Shown here: piece by piece, positions 57,079-64,000 of the stretch
Position numbering within the stretch: the first letter of the stretch is position 1
How the letters are laid out: each line of letters starts with the position of its first letter
Source: Bog-532 sp963830385
GTDB taxonomy: Bacteria; Actinomycetota; Actinomycetes; Streptosporangiales; Streptosporangiaceae
NCBI GenBank assembly: GCA_963830385.1
Contig: CAWHMD010000005.1
Location: 1-64,000, forward strand
Direction: 5' to 3'
Length of the DNA: 64,000 nt
Notes under the pieces: model-generated
Told to the model about the DNA's origin: nothing
Seen by the model: only the letters and a program-made list of their open reading frames with translations
Database searches by the model: none
Program-made: the position numbers and the translations under genes

Positions 57079-57792
57079 TCAGGCGTCGCGCGCGAGCCAG
57101 GTGCAGACGCAGGCCTCGTTGCCCTCGGGGTCGGCCAGCACCCAGAACGCGGGCGCCTCGGAGTCGTTGACCAGCCGCCCGCCGGCGTCCAGCGCGGCCT
57201 GAATCCGGCGGCCGGCCTCGTCGTCCGGCACCACCACGTCGAAGTGGATCCGGTTGCGCTGGGGGCGGGGCTCGTCCATCTGCTGGAACCAGAACGTCGG
57301 GCCCTGGCCCACCGGGTCGGCCAGCCCGGCGCCGGGGCCCGTGCCGCCGCCGCCGGGCTCGTCGCCGTAGCCGAGGACCGCCTTCCAGAACGGGCGGATG
57401 GCCGGGATGTCGAGCGCGTCGATGGCGATCTCCAGCACCTGGACCGACCGTGGGCCGTCCCCGTCCACCTCGGGCTCGGTGAGCAGGCCCAGATCATCGA
57501 CGGCGGCGGAGATCCGCTGGGCGGCGGCGGTCTCCGCTGGCCCTACCCAGCCGTCCGGCCGGGACTGCAGGCTGAGCACCACCCGGTCCGGCCGCAGGTC
57601 CAGTGACAGGCTGCCGCCCGCGTCACCGGCCACGTCGGTGACCACCCGGGCCACCTCGGCCGCCTCGGCCGCCGAGTCCACCAGAACCGACGTGCGGATG
57701 ACGCCCACCACGAGGCGCCAGCCGTCGCCCGCGACGGCGTCGGAGATCTGCTCTCGGGTGAGCCGGGTGGCATCGGTGGCCTGATCGGTCAT
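57079..57792 (-). CDS. VOC protein with N-terminal pterin-dehydratase-like domain
   Basis: A 237-residue protein. Residues about 8-105 (LTREQISDAVAGDGWRLVVGVIRT, then VVLSLQSRPDGWVGPAETAAAQRI) resemble the pterin-4a-carbinolamine dehydratase fold, though its three catalytic His are not visible. Residues about 118-237 form a VOC module (VQVLEIAIDALDIPAIRPFWKAVLGY, RNRIHFDVVVPDDEAGRRI, VLADPEGNEACVCTW). The combination is common among actinomycete VOC proteins of unknown substrate. A CAAGAT hexamer 6 nt before ATG 57792 is a weak leaderless -10. Confidence 0.78.
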   Translation of the reverse strand: MTDQATDATRLTREQISDAVAGDGWRLVVGVIRTSVLVDSAAEAAEVARVVTDVAGDAGGSLSLDLRPDRVVLSLQSRPDGWVGPAETAAAQRISAAVDDLGLLTEPEVDGDGPRSVQVLEIAIDALDIPAIRPFWKAVLGYGDEPGGGGTGPGAGLADPVGQGPTFWFQQMDEPRPQRNRIHFDVVVPDDEAGRRIQAALDAGGRLVNDSEAPAFWVLADPEGNEACVCTWLARDA

Positions 57793-57870
57793 GGTGCCAT
57801 CTTGGCACGGCCGCCCGGGCCGGCATGATTAGAACGATGTGCGGGGGTATGGCTGTTATCACCGGGCAGA

Positions 57871-57900
57871 CGGGCCAGCGGTTTATTGGCCGCTGGCCCG
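57871..57900. terminator. 11-bp perfect hairpin downstream of the LysM gene
   Basis: CGGGCCAGCGG (57871-57881) and CCGCTGGCCCG (57890-57900) enclose an 8-nt loop. It lies about 100 bp after the LysM/Rpf-like stop. There is no T-run on either side, but position and stem strength suggest a transcription end. Nothing else is seen in 57793-58001. Confidence 0.5.
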
Positions 57901-58001
57901 CCCGCCGGGGTATGCCGTGGGTACAGGGGAAACCTACGGCAAGGGTGAACCTAGTGCCGCCGGGGACGGGTCAAGGTACCCGGGGCTGACGAAGCTGCTG
58001 A

Positions 58002-58796
58002 TCAGCAGCCGTCGTAGGCAGACCAGTTGCTCTGACCGCCCTGGGCGATCGCGTTGTTGAACACCTGGTTCTGCTCGGCCACGGAGGCGTTGCCGAAGCT
58101 GGAGGCAGAGCCGCCGTACTCCTGCCAGGTCGACGCGCTGAACTGGTAGAGGCCGTAGTGACCGCTGCCGTTCATGACCTGGCTGTTGCCACCCGACTCG
58201 CGCGAGATGACGCACGACTGGAACGAACCCGAACCCGAGTAGCTCGCCGCGGGCTGGCTCGCCGCGGGGTGAGACTCGGTGGTGACCTGCGCCGGCGCCT
58301 GCGCCGGCGCCTGCGCCGGCGCCGGCGAGGCGGTGCTGACGTGGGACACCGGAGCCGGGGCGGCGATGGCCGGGGCAGCCGGAATCTTGGCCGGCTTGGC
58401 CGGGACCTTCAGCTTCTGGCCGATGGAGATCTCGTTCGCCGACTTGATCTGGTGGCGGTTGGCGTAGTAAAGCACCGGCCACGCCGCAGACTCGTTGTAC
58501 ACCTGCTTGGCGATCTTGGAGAGCGAGTCGCCCTGCTTGACCGTGTACGTGCGGGCAGCGGTGGTGCTGGCCGGCTTGGCCTGGCCCTGGGCGGCGGCGG
58601 TCCGTACGTCCGCCAGCAGCTTGGGCAGGCTCACCGAGCCGGCCGTGGCCGCGCTGTGGTTCACATCAGCGGTGTGAGTGGTGGCCGCACCAGCCGGTGA
58701 CGCCGACATGCAAAACGCCGCGGCAACGCCCACCACGGTGGGGGCAGCGGCGATGATCGGCAGTCGTTTCCGAGCGTGTTTTCCTAGGGCGCCCAA
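58002..58796 (-). CDS. secreted LysM / transglycosylase-like (Rpf-like) protein
   Basis: A 264-residue exported cell-wall protein. A basic start (KHARKR) and hydrophobic stretch ending SASPAGA form a signal peptide of about 37 residues. LysM (about 84-131: YTVKQGDSLSKIAKQVY to IGQKLKVP) binds peptidoglycan. A Pro/Ala linker with PAQA repeats follows. The C-terminal domain (192-264: CVISRESGGNS, GHYGLYQFSASTWQEYGGS) is transglycosylase-like with candidate catalytic Glu200, and Cys195/Cys264 may pair. Rare TTG start at 58796, supported by AAGGAG 4 nt upstream; GTG 58826 is an alternative. The leader is long and structured. Confidence 0.82.
   Translation of the reverse strand: MGALGKHARKRLPIIAAAPTVVGVAAAFCMSASPAGAATTHTADVNHSAATAGSVSLPKLLADVRTAAAQGQAKPASTTAARTYTVKQGDSLSKIAKQVYNESAAWPVLYYANRHQIKSANEISIGQKLKVPAKPAKIPAAPAIAAPAPVSHVSTASPAPAQAPAQAPAQVTTESHPAASQPAASYSGSGSFQSCVISRESGGNSQVMNGSGHYGLYQFSASTWQEYGGSASSFGNASVAEQNQVFNNAIAQGGQSNWSAYDGC
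58292..58324. repeat. 12-bp GCGCCGGCGCCT tandem repeat in linker
   Basis: Nearly three copies of a 12-bp unit encode the PAQAPAQAPAQ linker of the LysM protein. Such tracts can change copy number by slippage, in steps of 4 residues, without breaking the frame. Confidence 0.65.
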
Positions 58797-59215
58797 AGGG
58801 CTCCTTCCCGAACAGTTCGCACTCACGAGGAAGACCGTGCAGCGTGTTATGAATCTGCACGTGCTGCTGCACGGTCTCTGGAGCGCCTGACAACACGGCA
58901 GCGTAAAGGCCCGCTGGACATTTCCGCAAAACTTTGGCAAAAGTCGGTTAGGCCGCAGGCACGGGCGAGCCGGCCATAACCGTCGTTGGCACCGCTTTCA
59001 CGCAGGCGTAAATTCACCTGTTCTCCGGCGGCTGTTCAGCAGCCCGCCGAGCCGGGAACGCCCAGGTCAGCGACGGTAGAGAGCGATACCGGATGCCAGC
59101 TTGCCAGATCACGATTCGGCGCGATTGCGCACATAGTTACGTAGACGTAATCTGCGGGAAATGTTATCTGCGCCACACTGGCCCTGAAACGGCCCTGATC
59201 TGTGGGAGGCGATGG
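58797..59215. other. 419-bp divergent intergenic region
   Basis: No coding gene is evident between the LysM gene and the 59216 gene. It includes the LysM leader hairpin (58833-58876), listed separately. Its LysM-proximal part is a plausible riboswitch position because LysM/Rpf genes in actinomycetes are often controlled by c-di-AMP (ydaO) leaders. The GGTGAAT and CCTAACC-like fragments seen (about 58945-59025) are too weak for a call. Confidence 0.5.
58833..58876 (-). other. 11-bp perfect hairpin in LysM gene leader
   Basis: GACCGTGCAGC (58833-58843) and GCTGCACGGTC (58866-58876) flank a 22-nt loop. It ends about 37 nt before the LysM TTG start and 26 nt before its ribosome site. It may form the expression platform of a leader RNA. 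Confidence 0.6.
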
Positions 59216-60646
59216 ATGGCTGAGCTGCTCGTCGGTGCCGATCCGTCGGACACGCACCAGAAGGCACTGCAGATCAACCTCGACCCTCGCTGGTACGGAA
59301 CGATCGCTGAGATCGGGGCCGGCCAGGAGGTGGCGCGCTGGTTCTTCCGGGTCGGCGGGGCGGCCGGCACGGTGGCCAAATCCATGTCCGCGTACGACAT
59401 GGCGGTCAGCGACGCGGTCTACGGCAAGGCCGACCGCTACGTCTCCTCCACCCGCCTGCAGGGCATGCTGGACAAGGAGTTCGCGCTCAACGTCGAGCGG
59501 CTGGACTCCGAGCGCGGCGACGACAACTGCTTCTTCGCGTTCGCCGACACCGTGGTGGCGCGCAGCTACTCGGGCGGCAACGAGTGTCACGGCTGGATGG
59601 GCGTCAAGTTCCAGGCCCAGCAACACGACGAGCCCAGCCAGATCGTCATGCACGTGCGCATGCTCGACGTGGAGGCCTGGCTCCAGCAGGAGGCGCTCGG
59701 CATCGTCGGGGTCAACCTGCTGTACGGGGCGTTCTTCCACCACCACGAGGCGGACAAGCTGATCGAGAGCCTCCTGCACCGGCTGACCACCGGCCGCATC
59801 GAGATCGACATGATCGAGTTCCGCGGCATCGAGTTCCGGCGGGTCGACAACCGGCTGATGGCGCTCAAGCTGGTCCAGGTCGGGCTGAGCGGGGTGGCCA
59901 TGTTCGGCCCCGACCGGGAGGTGCTCCAGCCCAGCGAGGTGCTGCGCAAGCACCCGGTGCTGGTCGAGCGGGGCAGCTTCCGGCCGCCGACCCACGTCAA
60001 CCTGGACATGCTGGAGACGGCCCGGGCCCGGTTCATCGATGACCCGGCGGTGGCGGGCAAACCGGTGCTGTGCCTGACCGAGATCACCATGCGCAACCTG
60101 CTGGCCGGCGGGGCCGACGTGGACCGGCGGGACTTCATCGCCCGGGCCGACCTGCTGGCCGCCTGCGGCATGACCACGCTGATCACGGACTACTTTGACT
60201 ACTACCGGCTGGCCGCCTACATCGCCGAGCGGACCAGGGAGCGCATCGGCATCGTCATGGGCGTGCCGAGCCTGATCGACCTGTTCGACGAGAAGAACCA
60301 CGCCCAGCTGCCCGGCGGCATCCTGGAGAGCTTCGGCCGCCTGTTCAAGAACGACCTCAAGCTGTACGTCTACCCGCTGCAGCCCTCGCCGGACGAGGAA
60401 CTGGTCACGGTGGACCACATCAAGGTCCGGCCCGAGCTGCAGCCGTTGTACGACTATCTGTGGGGCCGGGGCAGCTTCGTCCACCTCGCCAACTTCAACC
60501 CCGAGTACCTGACGATCTTCAGCCGCGACGTGCTGCGCCGGATCGCCGCCTGTGACGACTCGTGGGAAACCATGGTCCCGGCCGAGGTCGCAGAGCTGAT
60601 CAAGAAGCGGTCGTTCTTCGGCTACTCCAAGCCCGTTCCTGAGTAG
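59216..60646 (+). CDS. conserved 476-residue protein of unknown function
   Basis: A family I recognise as conserved across unrelated bacteria but with unreliable names (some databases call it TonB-dependent receptor or nicotinate-nucleotide adenylyltransferase; neither fits the sequence). It is soluble, with no signal peptide or helices. Notable blocks are YGTIAEIGAGQEVARWFFRVGGAAGT, SYSGGNECHGWMGVKFQ, IDMIEFRGIEFRRVDNRLM and GGILESFGRLFKNDLKLYVYP. The last resembles a nucleotidyl or glycosyl active-site loop only faintly. GGGAGG lies 6 nt before ATG 59216. Single gene. Confidence 0.8.
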   Translation: MAELLVGADPSDTHQKALQINLDPRWYGTIAEIGAGQEVARWFFRVGGAAGTVAKSMSAYDMAVSDAVYGKADRYVSSTRLQGMLDKEFALNVERLDSERGDDNCFFAFADTVVARSYSGGNECHGWMGVKFQAQQHDEPSQIVMHVRMLDVEAWLQQEALGIVGVNLLYGAFFHHHEADKLIESLLHRLTTGRIEIDMIEFRGIEFRRVDNRLMALKLVQVGLSGVAMFGPDREVLQPSEVLRKHPVLVERGSFRPPTHVNLDMLETARARFIDDPAVAGKPVLCLTEITMRNLLAGGADVDRRDFIARADLLAACGMTTLITDYFDYYRLAAYIAERTRERIGIVMGVPSLIDLFDEKNHAQLPGGILESFGRLFKNDLKLYVYPLQPSPDEELVTVDHIKVRPELQPLYDYLWGRGSFVHLANFNPEYLTIFSRDVLRRIAACDDSWETMVPAEVAELIKKRSFFGYSKPVPE

Positions 60647-60652
60647 CCCGCG

Positions 60653-60694
60653 CCCGCACGCCGGGCCCGGGCTGGCTGCCCGGGCCCGTGCGGG
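60653..60694. terminator. bidirectional terminator hairpin between convergent genes
   Basis: A 16-bp GC stem (CCCGCAC and GGGCCCGGG arms against CCCGGGCCC and GTGCGGG), with a 3-nt bulge and a 7-nt loop, lies between the stops of convergent genes at 60646 and 60707. Confidence 0.7.
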
Positions 60695-60706
60695 TGCCTG
60701 CCGGGG

Positions 60707-61120
60707 TCAGCCGGTCTGCGGCTGGCTGATGTTCGCCATCCACTGGATGCCGAACTGGTCGGTGAGCATGCCGAACTCGTCGCCCCACATCATCTTCTGC
60801 ATCGGCATGGTCACGTTCCCGCCCGCCGAAAGCTTCTCGAAGTAGCCGCGCAGGGCTTCGTCGTCACCGCTGAGGCTGACCGCGAACCCGGCCGCCGGCT
60901 CGTACTGCATGTGGCTGGGCACGTCCGAGGCCATCAGCGTGTAGCCCGAACCGGTCTGCAGCTGCCCGTGCATGATCTTGTCGGCGTCCGCGCCCTCGGC
61001 CGCGCCGAGCTCTCCGAACGTGCTGAGCGTGAGCTCGCCGCCGAACACATCCCGGTAGAACTCCATCGCCTGCCGGGCGTTGCCGTTGAAGTTGAGATAC
61101 GGATTCAGCAAAGATGCCAT
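60707..61120 (-). CDS. VOC family protein (PhnB-like)
   Basis: A 137-residue protein. It opens MASLLNPYLNFNGNARQAMEFYRDVFGGEL, the PhnB/3-demethylubiquinone-like VOC opening, and ends FGMLTDQFGIQWMANI. A central HGQLQTGSGYTLMASDVP block carries a candidate metal His. Members bind metals or small ligands; some confer antibiotic resistance, none of which can be assumed here. ATG at 61120 has AGGGGG upstream; a longer open frame to 61321 is rejected because the homology begins at this Met. Confidence 0.85.
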   Translation of the reverse strand: MASLLNPYLNFNGNARQAMEFYRDVFGGELTLSTFGELGAAEGADADKIMHGQLQTGSGYTLMASDVPSHMQYEPAAGFAVSLSGDDEALRGYFEKLSAGGNVTMPMQKMMWGDEFGMLTDQFGIQWMANISQPQTG

Positions 61121-61627
61121 ATTTCCCCCTAGGCCCCCGTCCGGGACGGGCGGGATCGAAGTGACGTGCGTCACGCCCAGCCTAGAGTGACCCCGGGCAG
61201 CCGGTCCATGCTCAGCCACAAATATCGGTATTAATTTCGAAATAAAAACGGGACCTGGATGCGATGGGCCGGGCGGGCTGGTGGTCGCTCGTGGTCTCAC
61301 GAGGGCGGGAGCCTCCACCACACGGGCGCCGGCTGGCGGCCTGCCCCAACACGGTCAAAGGCCTCCGGCGGGGTACTTCGGGCTCCGGGGTGGAGCCAGG
61401 CCAGCAACAGGTGTGCTGCGGCGTGCCACCCTCAGCTCTCAAGTCACATGCGTTTCAAGATCCATTGCTCGGTTACGTTGACGGCTCTATTCACTGAAAA
61501 CGCAACCGAGCAATGGATCATGACCGGGGTCCAGCCGGCGCCTGAGGCTCTTGGGTTTGGGGTGGCACAGGAGGCTCCGACTGGTGCCGGCGGCGGGGTC
61601 CGGCGGGACGCTGAAGGCATGAGCCGC
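61121..61627. other. 507-bp region without a convincing gene
   Basis: Contains a short AT-rich stretch (61218-61250), a 16-bp perfect inverted repeat (listed separately), and two weak open frames (61264-61497 plus strand, 61212-61442 minus) whose codon use is unlike neighbours. Nothing else is recognisable. Confidence 0.55.
61459..61519. repeat. 16-bp perfect inverted repeat
   Basis: GATCCATTGCTCGGTT (61459-61474) is mirrored exactly at 61504-61519 around a 29-nt spacer. No T-run or gene is present. It could be a terminator, a non-autonomous element end pair or an operator. Confidence 0.75.
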
Positions 61628-62383
61628 TCAGATGGCGGGGGTCTGCCAGACGGAGACGTGGCTGGAGCTGGCCGAGGTGAACGGGCGCTGCTCCCAGCCC
61701 TCCCAGCGGGCGGCCGGCGTCATCCCGGCCAGCCGGGCCATCAGGTCCAGCTCGCTGGGCCAGGCGTAGCGCAGGTCGACCGGGTAGGTCTGCACGCCGT
61801 CGGCCCGCAGCATCATGTGCCGGGAGCGGAGCCGCTGGCTGGCCCGGTCGTGCAGGGTGGCGCTGAGCCGGGTCGCGTCCTGGTCGAATCCGTCCACCCG
61901 GACCCGCTGCTGGCCGTTGCCGTACAGGGACAGGTCGGGGACGAAGGCTTCCATCACGAACGCGCCGCCCGGCCGCAGGTTCGCCGCCACTCCTGCGAAG
62001 CAGCGGACCTGGTCTTCCTGGGTGAGCAGGGCGAAGAACGTATTGAACACCACGTACACCAGCCCGTAGGGGCCGCCCGGCGCCTGCACGCCGGCGAAGT
62101 CCCCGATGTGCACGGCCAGGCCGGCGCCGCCCGGCTTGGCCTGGAGCCGGGCCACCATCTGGGCCGACGCGTCGATGCCGTCCACCCGGATCCCTCGCGC
62201 GGTCAGCGGCAGCGCGATCCGCCCGGTCCCGATGCCGAGCTCGAGCGCGGGCTGCTCCCCCGCCCAGGCGGCCAGGAACTCCACCACCGGGCCAACCGGA
62301 TCCCGTTCGCCGTGCCAGTCGTCGTACACGTCCGCGATGCGGTCCCCGTACTCCGCGGGGTCGCCTGCTGCCGCCGGGTTCAT
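61628..62383 (-). CDS. class I SAM-dependent methyltransferase
   Basis: A 251-residue methyltransferase. SAM motif I is ALELGIGTGRIALPLTARG (residues about 45-62), followed by VDGIDASAQMVARL. Motif IV-like FNTFFALLTQEDQ and LRPGGAFVMEAF complete the fold. The C-terminal half has a beta extension with LSATLHDRASQRL and YPVDLRYAWPSEL. ATG at 62383 was chosen, with GGGAG upstream; the open frame to 62491 lacks a start signal. The acceptor is unknown. Confidence 0.87.
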   Translation of the reverse strand: MNPAAAGDPAEYGDRIADVYDDWHGERDPVGPVVEFLAAWAGEQPALELGIGTGRIALPLTARGIRVDGIDASAQMVARLQAKPGGAGLAVHIGDFAGVQAPGGPYGLVYVVFNTFFALLTQEDQVRCFAGVAANLRPGGAFVMEAFVPDLSLYGNGQQRVRVDGFDQDATRLSATLHDRASQRLRSRHMMLRADGVQTYPVDLRYAWPSELDLMARLAGMTPAARWEGWEQRPFTSASSSHVSVWQTPAI

Positions 62384-62480
62384 GGCTCCCAGCCTTCCAG
62401 CCCCTGGCCGGCCCGGCATCTGATTTACGCCGTGTTCAAGCGGGGCTGGCCCAGGCCGATGACGCAGAAGATGACGCAGA

Positions 62481-62849
62481 ATGGGCCTCATGGACGAGGA
62501 GGTTCAACGGTACGTGGACGGGATCGCGGCCGGGCACCGGGCGCTGTTCGACCGGATGAACGGGCTGATCCTGGGGGCCTTCCCGGACGCGGTGGTGAAG
62601 CTGTCCTACAAGATCCCCAGCTACTGGACGGGTAAGCGGCGCCGGCTCTATGTCGGGGTGTGGAAGCACGGGCTGTCGGTGTACGGGTGGCCGCAGGGCG
62701 CGGAGGCGGCCTTCATCGCCCGGCATCCAGAGCTGAAGACCAGTAAGGGGACGATCCAGCTCGGGCCCCGGGACGCGGCCGGTATCAGCGACGGCGAGCT
62801 GCTGGAGCTGGTGCGGGCGGCGCTGGCGGGAGACGACGATGCCCACTGA
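62481..62849 (+). CDS. DUF1801 domain protein
   Basis: A 122-residue protein of the YdhG/DUF1801 fold (DEEVQRYVDGIAAGHRALFDRMNGLIL, then VVKLSYKIPSYWTGKRRRLYVGVWKHGLSVYGWP and LKTSKGTIQLGP in outline). Homologues include an iron-chaperone-like protein but no firm activity. ATG at 62481 or ATG at 62490 may start it; no ribosome site separates them. It overlaps the PaaI thioesterase gene by 11 bp, so both form one transcript. Confidence 0.85.
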   Translation: MGLMDEEVQRYVDGIAAGHRALFDRMNGLILGAFPDAVVKLSYKIPSYWTGKRRRLYVGVWKHGLSVYGWPQGAEAAFIARHPELKTSKGTIQLGPRDAAGISDGELLELVRAALAGDDDAH

Positions 62850-63240
62850 GCTGGAGCCGCTGGTGGCGCTGATGCCGTTCGCGGCCGAGCTGGGGATAGT
62901 GCTGGAGGAGGCCAGCGCCGAGCGGGTGGTGGCCCGGCTGGACTGGGCGCCACGGCTGTGCACCGCGGGCGGGATCCTGCACGGCGGGGTGCTGATGTCG
63001 CTGGCCGACAGCGCCGGGGCGCTGGTGGCGTTCCTGGGCCTGCCGGAGGGGGCCACGACCGCCACCGTCGCCTCCGCCACCCAGCTGATGCGGCCGGTCG
63101 TCGCGGGCACGGTCCGGGCGGTGGCGGTGCCGCTGCACCGGGGCCGGACCATGGTCACCGCCCAGACCAGCTTGTACGACGACCGGGAGCGGCTGGTCGC
63201 GCAGACCACGCAGACGCAGACGCAGACGGTGCGGGCGTAG
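62839..63240 (+). CDS. PaaI-type hotdog-fold thioesterase
   Basis: A 133-residue hotdog-fold acyl-CoA thioesterase. The active-site motif is GGILHGGVLMSLADSAGALVAF (residues about 44-65) with the conserved HGG. RVVARLDWAPRLCTAGG precedes it and QLMRPVVAGTVRA follows. It releases free acids from acyl-CoA. A GGGAG sequence lies just before the ATG. The ending is a TQTQTQT repeat. The DUF1801 gene is upstream in the same transcript. Confidence 0.88.
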   Translation: MPTELEPLVALMPFAAELGIVLEEASAERVVARLDWAPRLCTAGGILHGGVLMSLADSAGALVAFLGLPEGATTATVASATQLMRPVVAGTVRAVAVPLHRGRTMVTAQTSLYDDRERLVAQTTQTQTQTVRA

Positions 63241-63261
63241 CGGCCGGGCCGCCGGGCCCGG

Positions 63262-64000
63262 TCAGGAGTAGTTGCGGAAGGCGGGCCAGGCGGCGGCCCA
63301 GCTGGACCGGAGGCCGGTGGCCAGGTAGACCGGCGCGCCCTGTTCGTCGTCGTCCGCGCCGAGGCCGTTGTCGAAGGTGGCGACCTGGCGGACGTGGGTG
63401 AACTCGCGGCGGAGCAGGGCCGGGTCGACGTTGACGGCGATGGCGGCGGTCCGGCCGGCTGGCGGCGGCCCCCACAGCCAGAAGTTGTTCTGGCCGCTGT
63501 AGGCGGTGGGCAGCCCGTCGGCCGCGCCGTAGCGGGCCAGCGCCCCGGCCTCGCCGTAGTTGCCGGTCAGGATCGTGGTCCGGGCCTGCTGGGCGGCGGG
63601 CAGCGCGTGGTACTGACGGGCGATCAGCGCGACCTGCTGGGGCCAGCCGATGCTCTCGGCCAGGTCGTAGTTGATCTTCTGCAGCGGCAGCGTGTGCAGG
63701 GCCCGGGCGGGCAGGACCGGCAGCCCGATCGGTGAGCCGATGGCCGCGCAGAGGAGCATGATCGCGCCCAGGCGGGGGGCGCTCAGCCGGGTCCTGCCCT
63801 GGAGCCGGCGGGTGGCCAGCCAGCGCTCGGCCGCGACCCCGCCCGCCGCGAACAGGAACGTGTAGGCCCCGCCCGGGTAGTAGGGCTTGCCGCCCAGCAC
63901 GAACTGCGCCACGATCACGATCGCGCAGGCCAGGCCCAGCGGGCGGAACGGCCGGGCGGCCGGGTTGCGCAGCGCCCAGACCAGGCCGGCCAGCCAGATC
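63262..64000 (-). CDS. GT39/PMT-like glycosyltransferase, C-terminal part (truncated by window end)
   Basis: The C-terminal ~246 residues of a membrane glycosyltransferase whose N-terminus lies beyond 64000. It matches the C-terminal half of the broken gene at 38380: PYYPGGAYTFLFAAGG against the YYMGGAYVFLLAAGA block, then INYDLAESIGWPQQV, ILTGNYGEAGAL and FWLWGPPP. These are the last membrane helices and extracytoplasmic domain. No frameshift is seen in this part. If the missing part is intact, this copy could supply the function lost at 38380. Confidence 0.85.
   Translation of the reverse strand, partial: IWLAGLVWALRNPAARPFRPLGLACAIVIVAQFVLGGKPYYPGGAYTFLFAAGGVAAERWLATRRLQGRTRLSAPRLGAIMLLCAAIGSPIGLPVLPARALHTLPLQKINYDLAESIGWPQQVALIARQYHALPAAQQARTTILTGNYGEAGALARYGAADGLPTAYSGQNNFWLWGPPPAGRTAAIAVNVDPALLRREFTHVRQVATFDNGLGADDDEQGAPVYLATGLRSSWAAAWPAFRNYS

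Noticed and set aside
58797..59030. A firm ydaO (c-di-AMP) riboswitch call
   Set aside because: The conserved GGGGUGAAUC and GUCAGCUAACC cores are not clearly present, so only the hairpin is listed as a feature.
61212..61497. Two weak open frames in the gap before the methyltransferase
   Set aside because: No ribosome site, no -10, low coding bias, and no recognisable domain on either strand.
1..64000. CRISPR array, tRNA, rRNA or integrated phage
   Set aside because: No regularly spaced identical repeats, no cloverleaf with a CCA-type end, no rRNA blocks and no phage structural genes were seen.
2231..64000. A secondary-metabolite gene cluster
   Set aside because: The LAL regulator, hydrolases, methyltransferase, MFS pump and FMO are scattered; there is no PKS, NRPS, terpene cyclase or RiPP core gene.

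Overview
The window is about 64 kb of very GC-rich DNA with strong G/C bias at third codon positions. It looks like the chromosome of a mycothiol-producing actinomycete. Support comes from a mycothiol S-conjugate amidase (Mca), DUF1707 proteins, an Lrp regulator divergent from a DUF2000 gene, an FHA gene facing a Pkn-type Ser/Thr kinase, a LysM/transglycosylase (Rpf-like) secreted protein, and many apparently leaderless genes. In those genes a TANNNT hexamer lies 6-7 nt upstream of an ATG/GTG. I cannot name the genus. I see no tRNA, rRNA, CRISPR array, prophage or secondary-metabolite cluster.

Layout. 1-2.2 kb: two abutting insertion sequences, an IS630-like element with an intact transposase and an IS5-like element with a broken one. 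2.2-11.3 kb: amidase, large LuxR-type ATPase regulator, tautomerase, glyoxalase-fold protein, anti-sigma-like ATPase, two alpha/beta hydrolases, F420/NADP-type reductase, and an Lrp/DUF2000 divergent pair. 11.3-15.3 kb: a small conserved protein, a histidine-kinase-like protein lacking its phospho-acceptor histidine, and frame-disrupted GH15 and GNAT genes. 15.3-17.8 kb: an operon with a stand-alone BFN-like (DUF151) protein, an ECF sigma factor fused to a second BFN-like domain and a C-terminal beta-rich domain, and an NlpC/P60 protein. 17.8-29.3 kb: GCS2-family ligase, hydrolase, FHA protein and kinase, SnoaL/TetR pair, hydroxyacid dehydrogenase, Mca, a coiled-coil protein, an acetate transporter homologue, a MhuD-like heme oxygenase and an esterase.

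29.3-43 kb: deaminase, SnoaL, a patatin-acyltransferase pair, a pentapeptide protein coupled to a quinone oxidoreductase, amidohydrolase, FMO-like enzyme, a two-component system, a GT39 gene with a frameshift, an MFS transporter and a beta-propeller lipoprotein. 43-51.5 kb: a small HExxH protein, a PDH-E1/transketolase-like enzyme coupled to a nonapeptide-repeat protein, a flavin oxidoreductase, tandem DUF1707 genes, an MBL hydrolase, a frameshifted SDR/DUF2867 gene and a MTHFR-like gene. 51.5-64 kb: SRPBCC, a channel-like membrane protein, a MocR regulator divergent from an AhpD-like gene, OsmC, ArsR with a striking operator, a decayed SRPBCC-YCII gene, YqeY, VOC proteins, the LysM/Rpf-like gene with a structured leader, a conserved 476-residue protein of unknown role, a methyltransferase, DUF1801, a PaaI thioesterase and a truncated GT39 gene at the edge.

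How it works together. Most genes are singletons or pairs of housekeeping or accessory type, not one pathway. The most coherent units are the sigma-BFN operon, the repeat-protein/E1 pair, the patatin-acyltransferase pair (lipid turnover) and the OsmC-ArsR-SRPBCC cluster. Several genes are interrupted. Three need only one base to restore the frame, so sequence error and true decay must both be considered. Two others also lack an internal protein segment, which points to real deletions.
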